From Typha latifolia (taxonomy: Eukaryota; Streptophyta; Magnoliopsida; Poales; Typhaceae), in the NCBI GenBank assembly GCA_019914945.1, contig CM034103.1:5270001-5334000 (forward strand): a stretch of DNA of 64,000 nucleotides, given 5' to 3'. The notes beneath the pieces are model-generated. The model was not told where the DNA came from, did not search any database, and saw only the letters and a program-made list of their open reading frames with translations. Positions 46,183-59,362 of the stretch are shown here, piece after piece. A program made the position numbers and the translations under genes. Every line of letters starts with the position of its first letter. Within the stretch, counting starts at the first letter, position 1.

Positions 46183-47065
46183 TGAAAAACTTAGACACGC
46201 GTATGTATTTAAACCCTAGAAAATAATTCCAACCCTTTACTTAAGTAAATATGCAGAATAAATATCAAAAAGCAAAGCAAAGATGAACATCAAGCATTTT
46301 TACATGGAATGCGAAAAAAACTATAGATCCTAACTCGGATCAAAATTAATCACTAAAGTGGCAGTATACAAATCTGATTTACAAAATAATCTATCGATCC
46401 TTATGAGTTGGTTTAACTCAATCTTGCTTATTTGAGCCCACGATTCACCGCTTTCTGTGATAGATCTCCAATCTCAGTAGCCCTTGAGATTGATTCTTCA
46501 TCTAGATGACTCTTAAGACAAAAGCTTGGTGCGTTGAAAATGAGACAGACCTTGTTGGTAGAAGAACGTTGTAACTCTAAGAATTTTTTGTCAAAATTAA
46601 TCACCAACTCTCTTTAGGGTTGGGGCATCCCAACTCTTATATAGGTTAATAAGATAATGTCAAATCCAAGTCAGATCAAGTCTCACGAAAGTCTAAAAAT
46701 ATAATGTTACATAGTGGCGTTCGAACACAAGTTGAGTGCGTTCGAACGTGCTGACAGGTTGCGTTCGAACGTGCTGACTTATTTTCCTAGGCGTGTTCAA
46801 ATACGTAAATACACCTTTTTGTATGTGTGAACATGCTATGAATGCTTGCATGCTGCGTTTGAATGGCCAAAGCACCATCTCTGTATGTGCAAATGCTTGA
46901 GTCTGCATTCAAACGCTATCCCTATGCATTCAAACATAGTGCATAACACAATGACTTGACTATTTTGGATCTTGAAAATCGTTAGTTTGAATACTTTCAA
47001 AACTTATAAAAATGCTCATATACATATATAAAAACACTTAGATTATTTTTTACACAATGCCAACA
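46183..47065 (-). repeat. 5' LTR of the minus-strand Copia
   Basis: 883 bp. On the minus strand it begins TGTTGGCATTGTGTAAAAAA and ends GTTTTTCA, a relative of the LTRs at 456-9689, with GTTCGAACG motifs near 46720-46770. Confidence 0.8.
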
Positions 47066-48330
47066 CTAAAGACCTAATAGACATGATCATCAAGCTCAAT
47101 TCAATTGAATCCACTTGATTTTAATCGGACTATGCTTGGCATATTCGAGACTGAAATGGATATGGATGGCATGAGCTAGACCTTTGCTTACTTGGATAGG
47201 CCCAAAGCCCAGTCTACTATGTACCCACAGACCGACCATCCTATTACACCTCGTATTCCTATATCAAACATTTGGTTTATTGAAAACTACTATATAATAT
47301 TTTCTTACGAAAGCCATTAGAAATGTCTTTGTGGGCAGCTTTGTTAGCTCGGCATATTACAATGTAATATTTTTGATATCTCATAAGTTTGTGACCGATA
47401 ACGGGATATAAGCATCTCCAACTGATGGCTTTATATTTATTATAAAAGTAATATAATATATATAATTTATATTATCTATTTTAAATCACTTAATAAGTCT
47501 TTTTAGTGTTATTATTTTTTAATAAAAAATATATGGTTAGAAAACTCTCATAGAGATCTTCAAAATAAGACTAATATTCAATAGTTTCATAAATAAATTT
47601 TAAATTACTAACTTTTTAAATTAAACCATTGAAATTACATTACACAAAATAAATATTGAAATAAACATTACACATCATTACTAAAAATATTAAAATTATA
47701 TTACACAAAATAGGCAGAAATGAACATTTAATAACATAAATAATAAATATTTAATAGTCTAGTAAATTATCTCTATAGCCACGATTTTAATGATTCCTTG
47801 CTCGGCATAGGAAGATTTAAGATAAAGAGACTCATTTTGAGCTTCGAAATGCACTGATTATGACAAAGACACAAGAATAAAAAAATATAATTTTTAATAT
47901 AATTTTTAATATAATTTTTATTTGATGTATTTCATTTTTAATGTATTTTATGTCTGAGGTTTTTAAATGTCTAGTATATTTTATATTTGATATATTTTAA
48001 TATTTAGTATTTACATTTGAAAATAATTTTGAGTCATTATCTGAATAATATTAAGAGGTATTAATCTCAAATAATAAAAAATATTTATTATGTAATTTAA
48101 AAAATTTAAAATTTAAATTAATTTAGAAATAATTTAATATTATACTCATTTTAAAAATCTCGATAAGAAATTTCCAACTGTACTATTTTTTATTAAAAAT
48201 TAATTAGTAAAACTAATTATATACTTAATTTAACTAACTAAATTATTTAATAAAAAATATATATAAAATTAAAATTGTTAGATTAAATATTTAAAAGACA
48301 AAATTAAAATTTTAAAAAATCTAAAATATA
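47066..48330. other. AT-rich region upstream of the CCCH gene
   Basis: No gene. The part 47400-48440 has MITE-like character (GCATCTCCAACTGATGG at about 47413, GCCCATGCTCTAATAG near its right end) but I could not fix its boundaries. Confidence 0.45.
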
Positions 48331-48334
48331 TGGA

Positions 48335-48439
48335 GCCCGATTTGGATGGAGCCCCACTGTAGCTAGCTCCAAATTTGGATGGAGCCCGATTGGTACTCTA
48401 CCGGACTCCAAATTTGGATGGACGGAGCTCCAAATTTGA
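48335..48439. repeat. Repeated CCAAATTTGG motifs upstream of the CCCH gene
   Basis: A unit CTCCAAATTTGGATGGA occurs at 48367-48383 and 48406-48422, with variants at 48338 and 48428. The perfect palindrome CCAAATTTGG (48369-48378, 48408-48417) fits the CArG consensus CC(A/T)6GG bound by MADS-box factors. It lies about 450-550 bp upstream of the ATG. Confidence 0.65.
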
Positions 48440-48563
48440 AGATTCCGAGCCCATGCTCTAATAGTCCGGTTAGATCGATCATTATACAAACCGAAAACGG
48501 AACCGAAACCGAAACCCACTTGAAAAACCCGGCCTTCCAACCCGTCACCACGACCTTATCTTC

Positions 48564-48598
48564 TATATATACAAACCGAAACCAAAAGACATATAAAT
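48564..48598 (+). promoter_or_regulatory. Candidate TATA elements of the CCCH gene
   Basis: TATATATA at 48564-48571 and TATAAAT at 48592-48598, about 280-310 bp before the ATG. They are followed by a CT-rich 5' UTR (48666-48780). I cannot choose between the two. Confidence 0.45.
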
Positions 48599-48873
48599 CA
48601 ATAATCAGAAAAGCAAAATCCCTGTGCCAGCGGGGAAATCCAGACGAGGCGTGCCATAGGGTTTCCATCTCTCTTCTCTCTTCTCTCCTCTCTTCTCTCT
48701 TCTCTCTCCCCTTCTTCCCGCAGCCTTTCGAGACCTAGACTCTTGAAAACTCTCTCATCGATCTCTCCTCTCTCTCTCTTCGTGGTTTTAGGGCGTTAGA
48801 TTAGCTTGCCCTATAGATCGATCGATCGTTTGCGTATCTTATCAACGCTACGCTATTTATTTCATACCATCGG

Positions 48874-51800
48874 ATGATAGGGATGTCGGGAGCGAAGCAA
48901 TCGAGGAGGGTTTCTTGGGCCCCCAATATGAAGTTGTGTCAGGTATAAACGGATTTCCGGTTCATGCAATTCGCACGCACTTCTGCTTAACTTTTATTTG
49001 ATTTTAGATGTAGATCCGTATCATCATTATCATCATCATCATCATCATCTTATGCCAGTTTCATGGATCCCAAAACTGTATACTTCTTTCTGATCCATCT
49101 GGTTCTCGATTGTGGTGCCTCGATCTCTATACTTCTTCAAATCGCTAGTCCTGTAGGATTTCTCAAGGGATAAGATGTTTCTTTCTTGCTATTTTTTTGG
49201 TTGGTCTGGTGCCCGAGTAGTTTTGAGCCGATGTAAATTGTAGCTAAGAAAATTGTCTCGGATTCAAAAACTTGAAATGGAGTTTCCTGAGAACTGGTGG
49301 CCCATTCACTTCCACTCAAATCTTCTAATTCTTGTTTCTCATGCAGTAAATATTACGATTTCGTTAACAGATGTAATTTATGAAACGGAGGTTGGAGTTC
49401 CAGATTGTTCCTAGCAATATTTTGGGGAAAGAAATATAGATGGCTATTGCATCAGTTGGATCGACAGTATACTCAATTATTTGGAATTAAATATCGTGGT
49501 TGTAAACCTTACATGATTGAAGAAAAGTTGGTTGAATTTAGTGAAGAATTGAAAGAGTACCTTTTGTTTTTTTAGAACAAGAGCTTTTTGGATACTCTGA
49601 TCCTCAATAAGGATGATAATGTTTTGGAAGATCATACATTGAGTATGCTTATTGACATAGGTTGATATGAAAGTATCAAGGAACTGATCTGTTCCTTATT
49701 TTGTTTAATAATTGATAAAATGAAATGCAATGGCTGATCTTTCCTTTACTCCATTAAACTTGAAAATGTCCTCTTTGTTATAAAAGAAAAATTAAAAGTT
49801 CTTATTTTGAGGTTTGGCTGCCATCCTTCAATAATACTTCTAGATTACTGATAAAAGAAAAAGAGTGATAAAGATAATTCACACAAAGATGTTTCTTGAG
49901 AAGATTTCTTTTCAATGTGCAGGTAAAATGAGTATTATGATTAATATCGTAATTTTACTAGAAATACTAGCCACTAAGGGCTAAATAGAATCTTGATGAA
50001 ATACAAATATATAACAATTGGATTTGGATAACTTTGCAATCCACGATGAGACATGATATTACTTCACAAAATAAAGTTCCAAGACCTTTTTAAGTTGAAA
50101 AAATGCCTCAGAATCTGTGCAAGTTAAACAAAATGACGTTCAATTGATGACGGTTTTCCCTTGCATGATTGAAAAGATATGTGCTGAACTTCCCATTGGA
50201 CAACTAAGTTTAAATTTCTATTTTCTAATGTATGGGAAATTATTGCTGTAACTAAATCTTCAGGTTCCAGTCTTATGTTGAAGTGCAAAAATTATCTATT
50301 GATATATCTTTATAAGTTTATATGCATATTTCAAGCTCCAGTAGATTGTTTTTGCGATATATATTAGCGGTTAAACACTGGATTTGCCCAACTACTTCTA
50401 GAACCTTGAGATGTTCCTTTTCTTGCTTAAGTTAACCTATTCCTTGTTTGTGAATATCACGCGACACCTCCAGTTTTGACTTTTCTCATTTGGTATTTCA
50501 CTGTTTCTACACATTCTGAGAGATTTGTTTCAGGTTCCTTCTTCCCTTGTTATTACAGTACTAAGGTATTGTTCATTGAAAAGAAGGGGAAAATGGAATG
50601 TAGTCAAAACAGGAAAGCCCACAGAGAAAGGTTTAATAAATTTTGGATAGAAGTTTCTCAATTTCTGTAGCTAAATCAGAAAAGCCTGATGTAAACATAT
50701 TTGCTATATGTGTATTACCACTTGGTACTATTCTTATTTCACTTGATGATAGCATGATATGCCAAATGATATATGATCTTTAATTTCCTCACCTTGTAAG
50801 TATACTATATCATAACAAAGCTGACCTTCAGTTTAGAGTAAATATATCATAAACAATATATTGCCTTCAAAATTTCAAAATTGTTAATTCCACTAAACAG
50901 GATATATAGAAAGGTAAATAGTTCAACCATTACATTGTTGCACTAATCGTATATGCATAGGCTCGTATGCATGAATGTATATGTATACTCATTTGCAAAT
51001 GTTTGTGTATACACAAGAAACAAGCATTTAGGACTAGTAGGCGTGCTTGTATTAGTTTGAAAATTAATCATTGATGAACCAGAAATAGGTGCAAGTAGAC
51101 TCATAAGATTTTGTTAATTGCTAACAATAAACTAGCAACACCAACAAAGAATTAGTTGGAGGAGAAAGTCCACGTATGTGAGCATGTCCTTACCAAACTC
51201 ATATAGAAGTCCATTCTAATGTCTAATAGATGCCAAACATCTTCATTACATATTCTAGGCTTTTAGCTAATGTTGTGAGTTAAGAAACATGATAACAATA
51301 GGCTAGTATGTTCTATATCGGTTGTATTAGCCACCTGTATCGGATCATACTATTTTTACTTATGTGAATTCTGAATATTATTTCAAAATGCAGAAAACTT
51401 TCTAAAAACTTAGAAAAAATAACAAATAAATAAGAAAGTTATAATTAGTCACATATGAAGCTTAAAAACTAAAGGAAAAACTCACTCAAAATAATGATAA
51501 ATTTTGACTTGAATTTGACAGAGTTTTATACTTGTAAATTACTACTACAAAACAATAGTGAAGAGAGATATTTTTTTGCATTATTGTTCTGTAGTAGTAA
51601 GAAAATAGAAGTTAAAGAATGAGTGAGATTGAGAGAAGAGAAATAAGAAAAAAAGAAACGGTCATTAGAATTCACCAGAGTATGGAATAGTCGAAAGAGC
51701 TCACCGGATTTGTTGCTGGATGAGCTTAGTGAAGTTTGAGGGGGTGGGAGTAGAGTATATGTAACAGATAAATGGTAAAAATTAAAATCTTGAAAAGAAG

Positions 51801-54800
51801 GCAGCAGAAGACTCTACAAGAGCAGATTTGGATGATCATATATGAGAAAATAAGTGGGAGATATTGAATAATGCTTAGAGCTTATAGAAATGTATAAAAG
51901 AATGGATTTGGTTAATAGGTCTGATGATATAATTTACAAAGTATGAACATGTACTTTAGGAAATGAGGTAAACATTTAATTACTTTTAAGGGTGGATTAA
52001 ATCATAATCAGCTAGACTTTTCGTTGCCAGAAAATAGATGACTTCACATGAAAGATGTAAAAGTTATTGGGAGAACTTAATTACACAACTTAGGTTACTA
52101 GAGTTAAAGATTTTTAAGAATATGGAAAAGAAAATATTTGTACAGAGTTGTCCTAAAATTAGATGATGGAGTTTAGGTGATAGTAATATACTTATATACA
52201 TGATGATTAAGTAGAGAAAATGGCTAATAAAAGAGGTTTCTCATATATCTGCAAATAGAATAATAGTTTCTATGATTGGTGGATCAATGAGGCCTAAGCT
52301 CTAAAGGCCAATTGATATAAAGGAAGAATGAGAATGCTATAAAAATTGGCAAAGTATAGAAGTGAAGCTACGGAAGCTATGAAATATTTGGGAAGAAAAC
52401 ATCAAAGATAGTGAAGCTAATTTGGTGGCGTACTGGCATATCATAATCTCTACCAGGTTAAGTATCGGCGATGTAACTAAACTACATATATAATTATTAA
52501 ATCTAGTGAAGAAAATAATGTTATTAGGTAATATAAAACAACCTCAGAAGGTTTAGTAAAAGAAAAAGGCATAAGAAAAGGTGGAGTAGTCATCTTAACA
52601 TTTTATCTAAGGAAATCTTTGATTGTGTTCTTAATGTAAAAATAGGAAAGGCGAGGACACAACTTGGATATATTAGAAAAATCAGATTAATTGAAGTAAT
52701 AATGCTTTAAAGCAAGGATTGTCATGCGAATGACATGGGAAGTACTAATGATCTATCAACATGATGTGTGGCTGTTGGCATGGTCAGTTCAGATATGCTT
52801 GTTCTTGTTCCAAATAAATTGTGCTAGTTTGAAACATCATCAACTCAAAGTGAGCATGAAGACCTGAGTGGGCAAAAGAGAGTATCAGGATACTTGCTCC
52901 CATATTGGTGCCAGTAATTCATTAGAAAGGATATACTTCCCATTCCAATCCTATCTATCGAAATGACAATCCATTCTTTAAAGCATATGAATCTTGGAAA
53001 TACTGTCATGATGGTACTTGTATCTGAGGTTTAGAGATAGAAGGTATTGTGTTAATAATTAGAAGATAAGAGGGAAAGCTACCTTGACATGTGCATTTAT
53101 GAAAAATCTTGATTCATTCTTTGGTTTTACAAATTGAAAAGCAAATTGAATTACCCTACAAAGAAAAGGACAAAAAAATTTTGAAGAAAAAAAAATGTTG
53201 CATGAAAGTGTGTTTAAAAGATTTAAGGAAAGGACAATTTTACCTTATAAGTGTGAGAGCAACAGACACTAAAGGATGTTGGGTATTTGGACAAAGTACC
53301 TTAATTACAAGAACAAATGAGATACACAGAGTTGGCTAACATCTGGTGTAACCTATCTCATGAGCCAAAGTATAAGTTCTATTGTAATTATCTATAAACC
53401 AATTCTCTTTCATGCTGGTATGTCGAATACAAGATCTATCTGTTTTACTTAAGATGTTAAATGGGGAAGTGCACAAAAATTTGAGCAAAAAGTGAGTGCT
53501 TCTGGTTAGTGTAAGAGAAGTCTTCTATTTACTCATATATTTTTTAATGGTTCACATGCGCATATGTCCCTAAGGAATCTGTATGAATGATTTACAATAG
53601 GGTTACAAATTAAGAGTTATGACTAATGCATGAATATTTACCGACAGACAAGTGAATTTACTATGTCAATTAGGTTGTACGAAAGGTTCATTCAGTCTTC
53701 AGTTTTTTTTTTTTTTATTGTCTATAGGTGAATGAACGACACAATTTAGTTAAAGCTTTTAAACTTTGTCTTTTTACTAGAATCTTATGGTTCTAGGATA
53801 CATAGGTCTATGTCTTAGTATATGAAATCCGAGGCTACTAAATCAAGTGATTAGAAAGTAACTAAAAGAATTCTTGTCTTTTCCCCTTTCCTGCCTATGG
53901 CTTAACAGGTTTTGGAGACTAATTGTGCTTTTTGAATTTGAATGTAGGACGATGATGCAACAAGTTTAGCAAATGTCATCAAAAAGATAGGAATGAATGA
54001 GGATGTTGAGATTAACGATAGAATAATGAGGGCATGTAGCTGCATGAATTGTGGTAGCACAAATAGATTGAGATAGTTTTGACTTTTCAAAATCAAACAA
54101 CTGGACATATTAAGGAACTAGTGTGAAAAGGTGATCCTACTAAAATAGAAGGTGCCTTTGAGAGGGAGGGGAGACTGAGATGAGAGAGTAGTAGTTGAAG
54201 ATATATTAGAATGAATTGTCAGAGAACTTTGCATTAACATAGATGAATTGAGGAAAATTATCCACAAGTTATATTCACCTCACAGTTGAGACTAGTGGCG
54301 TATGGTATTCTAAATGGTGGTGCATGCGTTTGCATATGTGGGCACAGTGTGTCATGTTCTAGGTTCTAATTGACATGCCAAATGATTAGTAGTTTAGTAC
54401 ATGACTGAGTTGTCCATTATTAGGTAGGAATAACAGGTTAAGCATGAATTTAGTTATATATAGTTTGGTTATCTGTTTGCATAGCTAATTTTTTGCCTTT
54501 CTTAAATTAGCTTCCTTGAAACTGACATGTATATTTGTTGTACTTTCCTAGGATGAACTTAAGTAGGTCTTTAGAAGTTCTATTCTTCTGTGTTCTTGCT
54601 TCTTCTATGTATATATTTAGGGTTTTCACATATAACCAACTACACTTTAGACTTATTGCCAAAGACCTCATTTATATATTTATAGCCAAAGAACCTTCTA
54701 TGCATTCATATGGAATATTCTAATACCTTGTGAGAAAAATGTCTATTGGGCAATTCTTTTGCATAGGTGGGAAAATGAGAGAAATAAATGGATGTTTAGT

Positions 54801-57800
54801 GAAAGAGATAGAATTCACTAGAAATATTCCTTGTAAATTATCTGAAGATGGCTGTTTGCAAATATACTTCAATAGAGTTGTCAAAATGTCATAGTTCTAT
54901 AGAACAGTTGCATGGGCATTGGCAATTGGTGAACCACCTCACATATGCATTATGCAGTCCTCATAGGTGGTTAACCTCATATAGGTTGTATATACGGACT
55001 GCATATACATACGGGTCATGCATTAGTTAAAAGAAAAGAAAACTCACTATGCCCTAAGTTTGCTCCTCTTTCGACGCCTCCCTCTCAATCTCTGTCCTTT
55101 CCTTTCTCTACGGTGGGTGGCGAGCAAAAATCTCCGGCCCGTGGAGCAGTGGCGTGGAGCGGAGATCCCCTTCAATGTTTTCCATCATCTTCCTTCTCCT
55201 CCTATTATAATGGAAGTGATTGAGTCTGTGCTGGACATGTGCTGGAACAATCTCCGCTTGTCTCCAAAAATCTCACATGTTGAATATGTGATGTGAGATA
55301 TAATGGAAGTGATGTCGAATATGTGATGTGAGATATAATGGAAGTGAAAGAGGTGCATTTAATCCTCACAAGCCAACAAAGATTAAAAAATGATAGTGGC
55401 TACCATGACCTTTTTTACAGTGGTCAGAATTCAAGCAGTCTTAATGTGCATCTTGATGGCAGAGGTTGAAGCTTGTTGGTGCCATTGTCTAATCTTTTCA
55501 TTGATTAGATTGATAGAAGGCAAATTGAATCATTAAAATGTGCTTGAAGATCTCAAAATGATTCTGACTGTTATATGAAGTATTCACATTATGTAGATCT
55601 CCATGAAGCAGAATCTCCAATCAGTTAGGGTAATTGGCATCCTAAAGTGCAAGCTAGTCAACTGTTGTTACATTTCTCCAGTTTGACGTGTGTATTATTT
55701 AATAACTCTTGATAACTGTATATGCTACTTGAGAGACCGTAATTATCAAATGCATATTAACTTTTTAAGACAAATGCCAAGCACAACCATGGAAACTGCA
55801 GCTAATTGTATTAGGCATGTTTACATTAAGGCTGTGTGGTTCTTTTAATGAACTCTCTCTCTCTTTCCTTGGAGAACGAAGATTTTCTGTTTTTGAGTTT
55901 TTTCTGGTCTCAGGTTAACTGTCGTTGCCATCTTATCTTCTGTAGGTAGTAGATTATGCTTTCATGATCATCACCTCTATTGTTTCCATAATATGTTCCT
56001 GGTAAACCATTACCTCATTTATCTTGTTGGGTATTGTATATGTTTGCTTCCCCTAAGTTCTAATTGATATGGTTGACTTGTAAGACATTCATCAATCTTT
56101 TATCCATTAGTGAATGTTTTCTAATCATGGCTTCCAAGCTCTTATCATACTGTCCTTTCCCTTTTCAATTCCATGGCTAGATATTCAATGGTCTGAAATT
56201 TGTCTGGTGCAACTAGTTCTCTACATAGATATTCTTATGCTTTGACTTCTTAGGCCTGTGCTCTAAGCATTAGATAGTGCATTTGTTAGTCTTAGAAAGA
56301 GTTACTTTCTCACTTGTAGTTTAAGACTAACATCTTCGTAAGATGTTTTTGATAATTGATTATAGGAGAGTATGCAGTGTTATTATGTAATAGACCTGCT
56401 TAATTTAATTAATGACTAGTTAACTGCATGATGTAATATTCATGATTTGGATCCTGTGGAAGTTCTTTATGTTCTTGAGTTAGTAGGCTTTAAATATGCA
56501 TAGTAGAACAATATCATCCTTATGTGATCATATCTTTTTTTTCTATTTTTTTGCTGCTTACACCCAAGTAGAGTCAAATTAGCTTATTTTGCATGATTAT
56601 TGGTTCTTCTATAATTCTGTGTAAGTTAGTGGAATCTCCTACTCTTTTCATGCTGCTCTATTCATCTTGTGACTTTCCTTCTATACTCTTACTAATCACC
56701 TGAAAGTTTGCATTCTCTTTCAATAGGTACGGCTTTTTTTACCTGAAGATGCTCCTTTGCAATCAGGGCTGGGGACCCAAGACCATCTTCAAGCAAAGGC
56801 TTCATGGCTATTGCATTCAAATGTCACGGGCTCGGATGATTCTCTTCCTCCTGGTTTTGAAGCACCTCATCCCATTTACCAGTTCAAGATAGATATTTCA
56901 CAGATCCCTATTACCAAATGGAAATGCCCTCCTAGGGTAAGTTTTTTCCCCCACCTCATATTTACGAACCTAGAGAAAGCCTGAGGCTCATTTTCTCTAT
57001 TCAACATCTGTTGATTGTTATCCTTGCTGAATTGCAGATTGTCTTGAATCCAGAGTGGTTAGTGGTTGCTGGAGAAGAAAGTGAAGAAGTGGCCATAGAG
57101 AATCAGAGAGAATTAGGAGTGCTTGAAGCAATTTATCCACGCCAATCTACCATTCCTCCAAAGTAAAGTTCCTCGCTTCCTTGCAATTATTATCCCTTTC
57201 ATTCTAATCTTTGATTTTTCTTGCTCTTAACAAAACTTATGCCCTTCTAGCCCTTGCGTTTCTTCCGAGGTAGAATTTTCCTCCTATGATGACTCCGAGA
57301 CTCCTATAGTTCCGATAGTTGCTATTGAAGATGAAGATACATCAGAACCGATGGAGAGCTCAGAATCCACTGATGTGCCAGACCATATTCAACCAGGGTC
57401 TCACAGCTTGCTTGAGAAGGCAACACCACCTAGGTTGCCTGACCTAAGGTTGATTACAGAGCAGTTGCAACGGAAAGCAGCACTTCCTTGCAGTGAAATA
57501 CCAACTGTCGGTACTCGAGTTTGTGCCGAACCTGATGTTTTGGCTGCTGCCTCTGCTGCGTTTACTGCAATAATGAGGACCAACGAGGAAGGTAGCTTGA
57601 TTGACAGAGATCTGCTCATCAAAATTCTCAGTGACCCCGCTCTGGTAGAAAAGCTGCTTACGGAGTATGGAGGCTCTAGACAAACCCTACCAGCTATACC
57701 TCCCTTTCCAGCTCCACCACCTCCACGTATCAGCATTGGTTCTTCTACCCCCTTCGCTGCACCACCAACCTCGCAGTTATATCCAATAACCAATATGGTG

Positions 57801-58229
57801 CCGCCCCCACTAATGGTGCACCCACCGCTGGTTGGGAATCGGCATCCTACACCTGTTTCTCAGATGCCCACCAGCGCTCCTCCAAGTGTTCCTCCGGTGA
57901 AAGATATAAACTACTATAAGAGCCTGATCCAGCAACATGGCGGGGAAAAGCAGGAAATTTTAGATCTCAATCCAATGCAGTTTGGAACTTATCCAAGCAA
58001 TTCAGTAGGTATGAAGGATGTTGACGCAATCAGGAATGGTCCTAGGCTGCAAAGAGATTCTAAGCCCAAAATTCCAAAGCCTTGTGCTTACTTCAACAGT
58101 CGGAAAGGGTGTAGGCGGGGAGCTAGCTGCTTGTATCTGCATGATGGATCAATTGTGGAGCAGAATGAGGACTCAAAAGTGTCAAAAAGAATGAAAATTG
58201 ATAGAGGAATTGCTGGTAGGAATGGATGA
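48874..58229 (+). CDS. Zinc finger CCCH domain-containing protein (single CCCH, C3H6-like)
   Basis: Four exons joined in phase: 48874-48942, 56727-56936, 57038-57162 and 57251-58229, giving 460 residues. All introns start GT and end AG. Exon 1 encodes MIGMSGAKQSRRVSWAPNMK, the conserved N-terminus of a plant CCCH family; exons 2 and 3 encode VRLFLPEDAPLQ, SWLLHSN, SLPPGFEAPH, PITKWKCPPR and NPEWLVVAGEES; exon 4 holds an acidic part, a helical conserved part (PDVLAAASAAFTAIMRTNEE, LLIKILSDPALVEKLL), a proline-rich part and the zinc finger C-X8-C-X5-C-X3-H at residues 413-432. Such fingers usually bind RNA; the function of this subfamily is inferred only from that. The first ATG (48874) is used; MSGAK three codons on is an alternative. 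Intron 1 is 7.8 kb. Exon joins are by eye, supported by frame and family conservation. Confidence 0.9.
48943..56726 (+). other. First intron of the CCCH gene, 7.8 kb
   Basis: AT-rich. It contains an (ATC)n tract (about 49021-49050), poly-T (53704-53717), a short GC-rich island (about 55060-55160) and a 35-bp tandem duplication (55282-55350). No transposon family could be named, though the length and patchy composition suggest old insertions. Open frames inside are short and not supported. Confidence 0.75.
55282..55350. repeat. 35-bp tandem duplication in intron 1
   Basis: GAATATGTGATGTGAGATAT and the following TAATGGAAGTGATG occur twice, starting at 55282 and 55317. Confidence 0.88.
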
Positions 58230-59362
58230 GTCGGACTGCTGGTTTTTCTGCCCCTTCGTTGTTTTAAATGTTCATTCACCTCACTTGGTGTATATTATCC
58301 TTTTTATTTGCTCCCTATGTTTCCATAGGTTCTTTCGGAGAAGGAAATTCTTTCCTTCTGCAGGAAAGATTATTTTTACATCAAATTCTATTTGATCTCT
58401 CCTATTTTAAGTAGTCCAAATATAACCTAAAGAGCTTTCTTCACTGGGGTCATATTTTTGCGTTTACAATTAACTATGAAGAACCCTCTTCCCCTTCTCA
58501 AATTCACTAATTAACTTCTTGTTCTTTGGAGGTATTTGCAAATAATAACCTTCTTTGATTATATTATAGCTCATAAAGAACATTCTGAGAATATTTCTAT
58601 TGATTTGACGAATATACTTGGTGGCGTTTGGTTCGGGCAGGGTATTTATTCACGAATTAGATTTTTTTTAAATATATTTTACATTCATATGCTCATTTAT
58701 ATGTTTGATCAATTTTGTATAAAGTAAGTACATGATCATTACGCATAAAATTTTATGACATGTTTTAAATAAAATGATTAGAATATTTTCTCCTCTATAC
58801 TTGACTCTTCTCCACTTCCCTTTTTTTTTCCCTACCAATGTGCAAAATCTCTATTCCAATTAATATTAGTAAAAGATAATCCAAATACCTTCCTCTATAG
58901 TTAAAGTGCTTGTGATCTATACGTGACTAGCAAAAATAATCATCCTTGTATTGCAAGTTATAACTATTTATCTTCTCCTAATTAACTTCACACTATCTAT
59001 TACGAGGGTATTATAGTTTTTTTTCATGTTAAAGTAGCCTTACTGACTATACTTATTTATACTTTAATAATTGAACATAAATTCAATAAACTTATTCGGG
59101 ATAATCATGACATTTTTATTAATATATTATAATAAAATAATAAAATATAAGTAAAGTTATATAGATATATACTTTACATTCAAGAATGGATATAAAGTTA
59201 TCTTTGAAAAATCTAGTAAGCATTATCATTTTTCTAAGAACTTTTGAATATTTTCATCAAGTACCTACTCAGAAGGCCTTGCAAAACAGGCCTATTTCAG
59301 ATGGCCTAATTTGCAATTAATCAACTACATATTGAATTTATTGCAAAAGATTTCCTACTATC
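58230..59362. other. 3' UTR of the CCCH gene and AT-rich downstream DNA
   Basis: The 3' UTR probably lies within the first 200-400 bp. At 58620 a GGTGGCGTTTGGTTCGGG segment resembles the end of plant DNA transposons, but no second end was found. Confidence 0.5.

Noticed and set aside
47400..48440. A defined MITE upstream of the CCCH gene
   Set aside because: Sequence character is suggestive but I could not match two inverted ends or a target duplication.
53109..53339. 76-residue frame in the long intron
   Set aside because: Lysine-rich in AT-rich DNA, no recognisable domain and no splice-site support as an exon.
56757..56984. Independent short gene starting in the second exon of the CCCH gene
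   Set aside because: It is exon 2 read through the GTAAGT splice donor at 56937 into intron 2.
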